Of a DNA stretch of 64,000 nucleotides, positions 61,702 through 64,000 are shown in pieces. A program made the position numbers and the translations under genes. Position 1 is the first letter of the stretch. Each line of letters starts with the position of its first letter. Where the stretch lies: contig JANPWX010000108.1 of NCBI GenBank assembly GCA_024734555.1, forward strand, positions 2,249,009-2,313,008, in the 5' to 3' direction. Source of the DNA: Trochalopteron elliotii. Lineage: Eukaryota; Chordata; Aves; Passeriformes; Leiothrichidae. The notes beneath the pieces are model-generated. The model ran no database searches. It was given only the letters and a program-made list of their open reading frames with translations, and was not told the origin of the DNA.

Positions 61702-64000
61702 GTAAGAAACAATACCATTCAGCTTTTTCACTTTTTTTACTCTGTACTGCCTAAAGCGTCAGTATGATTTGATATCATTTTCTACCTGCTTTCTTTCATT
61801 CTTCCTTTCTTAGAACAATAGCTTGGTATTGTAGAAAATGCAATTTAGCTATGGAGTTCAACAGATAAGCCATTTGCATTATAAGACAGATGGGTCATTA
61901 CTATATAATGTTAAGCTTTTCTTCAAAAGTCCTATCTGAGAAACTCATAGACTGACTCAGTCTGTGACTCAGAAGAAATCCCTTTTCTGTCCACAGTCAA
62001 AGCTTGTTCAGATAAAGTAAGGCAGATACACATGCAGGCAGGACTACGAAATCCCACTTGGCTGAACTTCCCAAACCAAACCAAAAGGGCTGTTGAAAAC
62101 TTTCAGCATTACAGCCACACTACCCAGGGCAGCACTCTGTGCCCAGGCTCCCACTTGCAGTGTGAGTTGTGCACAGCAAGCCCAGTGCAGCTGGGGCACA
62201 TCAGACCCAGAGCACTCCTGCTGTAAAACTCATGGGAGCACATACAGCACCCAACAGCAGCTCCTGCCGCATCACCAGGTGCTTGAGAATCACGACCAAC
62301 CTCTCCCTTATCCTCAAACTGCACTTGGACATAGTCTAGAGGCAGCAAACCAAGCCACTTCAGGGAAGCCCAGGCATGCAGTAGTCCTCCACACACTTAC
62401 AGCGAGACAGACCTTACAGCAGAAAACACTGAATCAGGCTTCTTTGGATAGCTGTCTCCTCATCTGTGACCCCCTCCCTTTGTGCTGCACAGCATTAGTC
62501 TGTCTGCTGAAAGTGGAGTGACAAAGTGGCAGACAGGCAGGATGAGTGTGGTCATGGCCTCTGCAAACTGTAGAGAAGCTCCTCTCTTCCCATGTGTCCA
62601 ATGCATTCCTGTTACATGCTTTAAAGTTATAATGATTTATGCAAAGTAGAAAGAAATAGTAATTGATAACAATTTTGTGCCTCATGTTTTCACTAAAGTA
62701 GGTTTCTTTGATGACTACAGACAAGAAGGCAGTCACTGCACACTGCATATTTGACACTCCTCTAATCCAATTTAACTGATTTAAACTGAAGGAAAACATA
62801 CCAAATATAAATATGGATTCAATTCTAATCTACAACTACAAACATACAGATCTTATCTAGAAATTATATCTTCTGTTTCCTTTTCTGTGTGCATCAAGAA
62901 TGTTTTTTTTTTTTCTCCTGTTCACTACTAGGAGATTATGCTTTAAAAATGCAAAATATTCAGTTACTTACTAAGAATTATCATGTACATATGAACTAGT
63001 TTTGGAATTCAAGTTGGGTATCTGGAAGCTTCATGTCACACGGAATTATTCAAGTAAAGAATAATGTATTAAAATGGGTAAAATCCAAAGTGTCCTGCTT
63101 CTTATATTTTAAAATCTTGTCTATTTCAGAAATATTTTGGTCTGTTAAGAAAATAAAAGCATGCAGCAAGGTGAAGTAACAGGTATTCCTATGGATTGCT
63201 TGGATCAGTGGTATCACATACCTCAGTCCTCCACTCACAGTTAGAGTGCCTCTCAGTATATTAAACTGCACACTACTTGTGTGACACAAAACATTTTTGC
63301 TGTTAGCATGCAGTGCAATGTGTGAAACATCAAGCATAATAAGTCATGGAAGAGCATAACTTTTTTTTTTTTTTTTTGTGAAATATGTATGTATCTCCAG
63401 ACATCTGCAAAGCACTGTGCACTAGCCACCTACTTTGTCTTCACAACTGGGAGTCCATGAGACATTAGTTGGCCAGCATAGAAGAAAAGTAAATAATGGT
63501 AAAATATGTAAAATAGATATATTCAAGTCACAGAAACTATCAAGGTCCTTAATGCACAAAGCAGTAACACACATCTGCAGGTGAGTAAAGGTTATCATTC
63601 TGGCTCAAGCGTTTAGACTGAAAAACCAGGGACAAGGACAGAATTAGGGGTTCAGGCTGGCAATTAATGAGACAGCATTTATGAGTAGTTGTTTACTGCA
63701 GGGTTGTGTTGCTCTGTTAAATCTGTTGTGTACTCTATGCCCAATGGATGTTACATAGATCTTGAGGAAAAAAAAACCAGGGAAACATAACAAAGACTGC
63801 AGATATATATCTCCCAGGAAACACCAGAGAGAAAGGGAGAGAGCCTTTGCTTTGGAAGAGTTCTTGCATGTACCACAAAACTCCCCAAATGTGCCATTAG
63901 AAGAATTGAGAAACCTGGGAACTGACTGCATGAAGAGTTTTGAGTTGCACAAAATGTTGATGGTTGCGCTCAGCCAGGCAAGCTGTTGGCAACTGCTCAG
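61702..64000. other. Non-coding DNA, no feature recognised
   Basis: A GC-richer patch at 62030-62580 gives overlapping frames of 95-142 codons on both strands, which I take as composition effects. A T run of about 17 lies at 63361-63377. If the exon at 61456 is real, the following sequence is its intron. No next exon was identified. Confidence 0.45.

Noticed and set aside
62093..62521. Plus-strand open frame of 142 codons
   Set aside because: It overlaps frames on both strands in a GC-rich patch, is rich in Q, H and C without domain pattern, and lacks matching splice sites.

Overview
The window looks like vertebrate nuclear DNA from a bird, most likely a songbird. It is AT-rich and not gene-dense, and none of its longer open reading frames matches a protein I know. 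It has no operons, bacterial signals, CRISPR arrays or recognisable RNA genes. The bird call rests on several CR1 LINE fragments, some ending in the octamer-like ATTCTATG tail typical of avian CR1, and on solo LTRs of endogenous retroviruses resembling songbird families. The family resemblance is from memory and was not checked against a repeat library.

Layout. Positions 1-5378 hold no feature I can support. A solo LTR lies at 5379-6096 (minus). A CR1 3' end is at 11211-11523 (minus). Two solo LTRs of one family sit in opposite orientation at 16042-16701 (plus) and 18394-19026 (minus), each with its own 4-bp target-site duplication. CR1 fragments follow at 25024-25645 (minus), 28405-28660 (plus) and 31233-31772 (plus). 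A second TGTC...GACA solo LTR is at 39345-39887 (minus), and a 1.17-kb solo LTR with a 6-bp duplication is at 40299-41464 (minus). A CR1 ORF2 remnant covers 41578-42345 (minus). Another CR1 (43665-44446, plus) is split by a short LTR-like insertion. The rest is simple repeats and unassigned sequence.

Possible genes. Four stretches look like exons because an open frame coincides with splice signals: 35485-35599 (plus; start codon and signal anchor), 56904-57362 (minus; terminal exon of 152 codons with a downstream poly(A) signal), 58669-58760 (plus; weak) and 61456-61701 (plus; 82 codons, phase 0 on both sides). I do not recognise the proteins. The window probably lies in long introns or between sparse genes, with at least one transcription unit on each strand. 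I found no evidence of a new multi-gene system. The best-supported observations are the retroelement insertions with intact target-site duplications and the unassigned candidate exons.
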